From Dyella sp. RRB7 (GTDB lineage: Bacteria; Pseudomonadota; Gammaproteobacteria; Xanthomonadales; Rhodanobacteraceae), in the NCBI RefSeq assembly GCF_022761115.1, contig NZ_JAKWJS010000002.1:186001-250000 (forward strand): 64,000 nt of DNA, in the 5' to 3' direction. The position numbers and the translations under genes are program-made. The notes under the pieces are model-generated. The model was not told the DNA's origin. It worked only from the letters and a program-made list of their open reading frames with translations, and made no database searches. Of the stretch, positions 62,013-64,000 are shown piece by piece. Positions within the stretch are counted from its first letter, which is position 1, and each line of letters opens with the position of its first letter.

Positions 62013-62392
62013 CGTTAGCCACCCCGTGTAGTCGAAGCGTCGAAGGCGAGCCCGCGGCGCGCGTCGGGGCGATGGTCAATCGCCCATGCCATCTTGCGGA
62101 ACGATGGTAGCGAACGCCCCATGCCGGGGCCAATGATGCGCCGCCGATACCGAGTTAATCGCTTCTTCTTGTAGGCGTAAGCTGAATCGATATCGGGATA
62201 CAAAGCATTAATTCTCATTACACATCATCGCTACAACCGCTTCGAGAAAGTGGCATGGCAACAACTGCAAGGCAGCCGTCGACGCCGTGGGGTCGACACG
62301 TTCCCAGACTCTTGGAAAGAGCGCTTTGCCGGATATGCAGTTGCGGCACCGTGGTCCCATTGATGGACCGTACAAACCGAAAGGAAAAAGCG
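62013..62392. other. divergent intergenic region
   Basis: No gene supported in 380 bases between the antiporter start and the mini-pilin. An A/T-rich stretch at 62200-62225 (AAAGCATTAATTCTCATTAC) may hold promoters. Confidence 0.4.
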
Positions 62393-62725
62393 ATGAACAT
62401 CTCCAAGCGCAAACTCACGGCGTTACTGGCGTTGCTTATCAGCACGTCCCTGGTCGAGCAGGCTTCTGCCTCCCACAACACCATTCACTTCCGCGGCGCC
62501 ATTGTCGAAGCAGCCCAATGCCTGCCCGCCACGCCGTCGCGCAACGCCCAGCCCTCCCTCGCCGTCGTATGCGGGCGCGATCAGCTCGCGTCCCGCGTCA
62601 CGACCCAGGTGGATAGCCACCTTACCGTCTGGAGCCAACCCGAGCACGGCGAGCAAGGCATCACGCTGCATGAGATGGAACATGCCGACTCGGGTGACCA
62701 TCTCATCACCCTGTCTTACTTCTGA
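62393..62725 (+). CDS. small fimbrial-like exported protein (mini-pilin)
   Basis: A 110-residue exported protein. Signal peptide MNISKRKLTALLALLISTSLVEQASA is followed by HNTIHFRGAIVEAAQCLPA, which looks like the first strand of a type 1 pilin, with Cys pairs at QC and VVCG. It ends HLITLSYF, close to the pilin ending TLSYQ. It is shorter than a normal pilin domain, so it may be a terminator or minor subunit, or a relic. AAGGAAA precedes the ATG. It converges with an orphan chaperone gene. Confidence 0.7.
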   Translation: MNISKRKLTALLALLISTSLVEQASASHNTIHFRGAIVEAAQCLPATPSRNAQPSLAVVCGRDQLASRVTTQVDSHLTVWSQPEHGEQGITLHEMEHADSGDHLITLSYF

Positions 62726-62810
62726 TGCGGCAAGGAACCTGCCGGGGCGGATGTTTCATTGTTCCGCCCCGGCCATGCGCAATGCCCTGCCCCGAAAGCA
62801 GGTGCGATGG

Positions 62811-63560
62811 CTAATGAACCACTTTCGCCCTGACTGCCATTGCTCCGGATAGCTTCGCCCGATAGGTATTGACGCCGCCGTAGTCGTTGATGCTCTGGAA
62901 CGTCAACGGCGCATCGGTGGCGGGCGAAGCGTCTTTCAACGGAAAACGGGTGGATTCTCCCGGCGCCAGCATGGTCGGCTTGGCGATGCTGGCGCCGCCC
63001 AGGGCGATGCGGTTGATGGACACGTTATATGCGCTGGCATTGACCACCTTGAGCACAGGTACGCCACCCTCCCGGCCGATGGTCCATTCAAGTTCGGTCG
63101 GCGCGTTGGCTGCCGAACCCTTCAAGCCGGCGGGACGGAAGAACAGCTTGATGCGCTGGCGAACCGCCACTTGCGGCGCCTTGCCTCCTTTGGCGGCCTC
63201 GGGAATCTCCTGCACGTTCAACCAAAGGACGGACTCCCTGTCCTTGGGCAGGGCGTCCCCGCTCTCCGCGTACTGAACGCGCAAACGCTGCTGCGCATTG
63301 GGCTGCATCTTCGCCAGGGGCGGACTGACCACCAGCGGGAGATCGCGCGTATCGCCCGGTGCGTTGCGCTCTATCCATGATCGGATCAACACCCTCGACT
63401 TGCCGTTGTGCACCAGGATCGAGGCACTTCTGTGCGCATCATCGAGGACCATGCGCGTGCTGCTCAACGAGATGGCGGCCTTCGCCATTGTTGCGCATGC
63501 CAGCGTGGCCACAACCATCACGCAAGCGGAAAGATGACGGATATACGGCACCGATGGCAT
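62811..63560 (-). CDS. second fimbrial periplasmic chaperone (orphan)
   Basis: A 249-residue PapD-like chaperone with signal peptide (IRHLSACVMVVATLACATMAKA). N-domain: ISLSSTRMVLDDAHRSASILVHNGKSRVLIRSWIERN; F1-G1 region: AAKGGKAPQVAVRQRIKLFFRPAGLKG. Clearly related to, but diverged from, the chaperone at 58505. No usher gene lies next to it; the convergent mini-pilin is its nearest possible client. The ATG at 63560 begins the signal peptide. Confidence 0.93.
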   Translation of the reverse strand: MPSVPYIRHLSACVMVVATLACATMAKAAISLSSTRMVLDDAHRSASILVHNGKSRVLIRSWIERNAPGDTRDLPLVVSPPLAKMQPNAQQRLRVQYAESGDALPKDRESVLWLNVQEIPEAAKGGKAPQVAVRQRIKLFFRPAGLKGSAANAPTELEWTIGREGGVPVLKVVNASAYNVSINRIALGGASIAKPTMLAPGESTRFPLKDASPATDAPLTFQSINDYGGVNTYRAKLSGAMAVRAKVVH

Positions 63561-63801
63561 GAAATCCTCCAGAGAGACCCTGGGAAACGCGGCATCATGC
63601 GGACTGACGCGTACCCGGGACACAAGTGGTTGGGCTGCGAGGTGTCGGGTGCGTCGATGACGCACTCCACGTCCAGCGCCAGTCAGGATTTCGGAAAGCA
63701 GCCGCTACGGATTTAAGACCAGGCTTAAAAGCAGCAAGAGCCGAAAGCGGCAGCTTTCTTGCGACGATACGGTATCGATTGACCCTCCCTCGCCCCGCCC
63801 G

Positions 63802-64000
63802 TCAGCGTCCGAAAGCGGTACGCGCCAGCTCGACGATCTCGTTGGCCTTGCCGTTGAGCACGGCCTTCATCATCCAGATGCTGAAGCCCTTGGCCTGCTC
63901 CAGCGTTATCTTGGGCGGCAAGATCAGCTCCAGGGGGTCGGTGACCACGTCGATGACCGCCGGACCATCATGCGCGAACGCCTGCCTGACGGCGTCGGCA
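63802..64000 (-). CDS. thiamine-diphosphate enzyme related to pyruvate oxidase, C-terminal end
   Basis: The last 65 codons of a gene that begins outside the window: ADAVRQAFAHDGPAVIDVVT, then DPLELILPPKITLEQAKGFS and MMKAVLNGKANEIVELARTAFGR before TGA. The pattern (PAVIDVVTDP, then PPKI.LEQAKGFS) matches the C-terminus of PoxB-like pyruvate dehydrogenase (quinone)/acetolactate synthase-type enzymes. Only the end is seen, so the exact member is not certain. Confidence 0.75.
   Translation of the reverse strand, partial: ADAVRQAFAHDGPAVIDVVTDPLELILPPKITLEQAKGFSIWMMKAVLNGKANEIVELARTAFGR

Noticed and set aside
1-64000. CRISPR arrays, tRNA and rRNA genes, prophage
   Set aside because: No regularly spaced direct repeats, no cloverleaf-like or rRNA sequence, and no phage structural genes were seen by eye; a dedicated search was not possible.

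Overview
The window is high-GC DNA (clearly lower only around 34.4-35.1 kb) from a gammaproteobacterium. The gene families (RcsB-like regulators with large hybrid kinases, a chaperone-usher cluster, a chromosomal B3 metallo-beta-lactamase, an M13 peptidase ending in Trp) suggest Rhodanobacteraceae (Dyella, Luteibacter, Rhodanobacter or Frateuria type). That placement is inference from gene content, not from a marker gene. No rRNA, tRNA or CRISPR array was seen.

0-16.6 kb: stress and redox metabolism. A minus-strand run reads alpha/beta hydrolase > DUF427 > SDR > Old Yellow Enzyme > EgtB-EgtD fusion (ergothioneine), followed by an M13 peptidase, a DUF3237 protein and an MFS exporter. A divergent LysR regulator sits at its head. 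The same two-part motif (ATGCCTGnCAGGCAT, 11 nt, TACAAAGTCTTTT) stands before this operon and before a second MFS gene 3.9 kb away, which points to one LysR regulon. Between them lies a TetR-controlled divergon. Its first gene is a chimera of an alcohol dehydrogenase N-terminus and an Old Yellow Enzyme C-terminus. A 5'-truncated AraC gene and a secreted hydrolase follow.

16.8-36.8 kb: signalling and envelope genes. There is a stand-alone EAL protein, a DUF4239-like membrane protein, an outer-membrane barrel and an exported choloylglycine-hydrolase family enzyme. Next comes a four-gene phosphorelay locus: two RcsB-like response regulators and two paralogous sensor kinases, of which only one carries receiver and HPt domains. 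A subclass B3 metallo-beta-lactamase and several secreted or membrane proteins follow.

37-43.7 kb: an aldolase-HD pair with a divergent TetR regulator, an IS1182-like transposase remnant, a VOC protein, a lipocalin-like/LysR divergent pair, and small hypothetical genes.

43.7-63.6 kb: chaperone-usher fimbriae. The operon (minus strand) is pilin > chaperone > usher > tip protein 1 > tip protein 2. A third tip paralogue lies 8.4 kb further on. The stretch between holds small membrane or unknown genes, a serine hydrolase, an M23-like protein and a YezG-like protein, with about one copy of a 24-bp hairpin repeat per intergenic gap. A Na+/H+ antiporter separates the operon from an orphan mini-pilin and a second periplasmic chaperone. 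The window ends inside a thiamine-diphosphate enzyme related to pyruvate oxidase.

A roughly 160-bp non-coding sequence occurs twice, upstream of the sensor kinase operon and directly before the third tip gene. It is one of the more interesting unexplained signals here.
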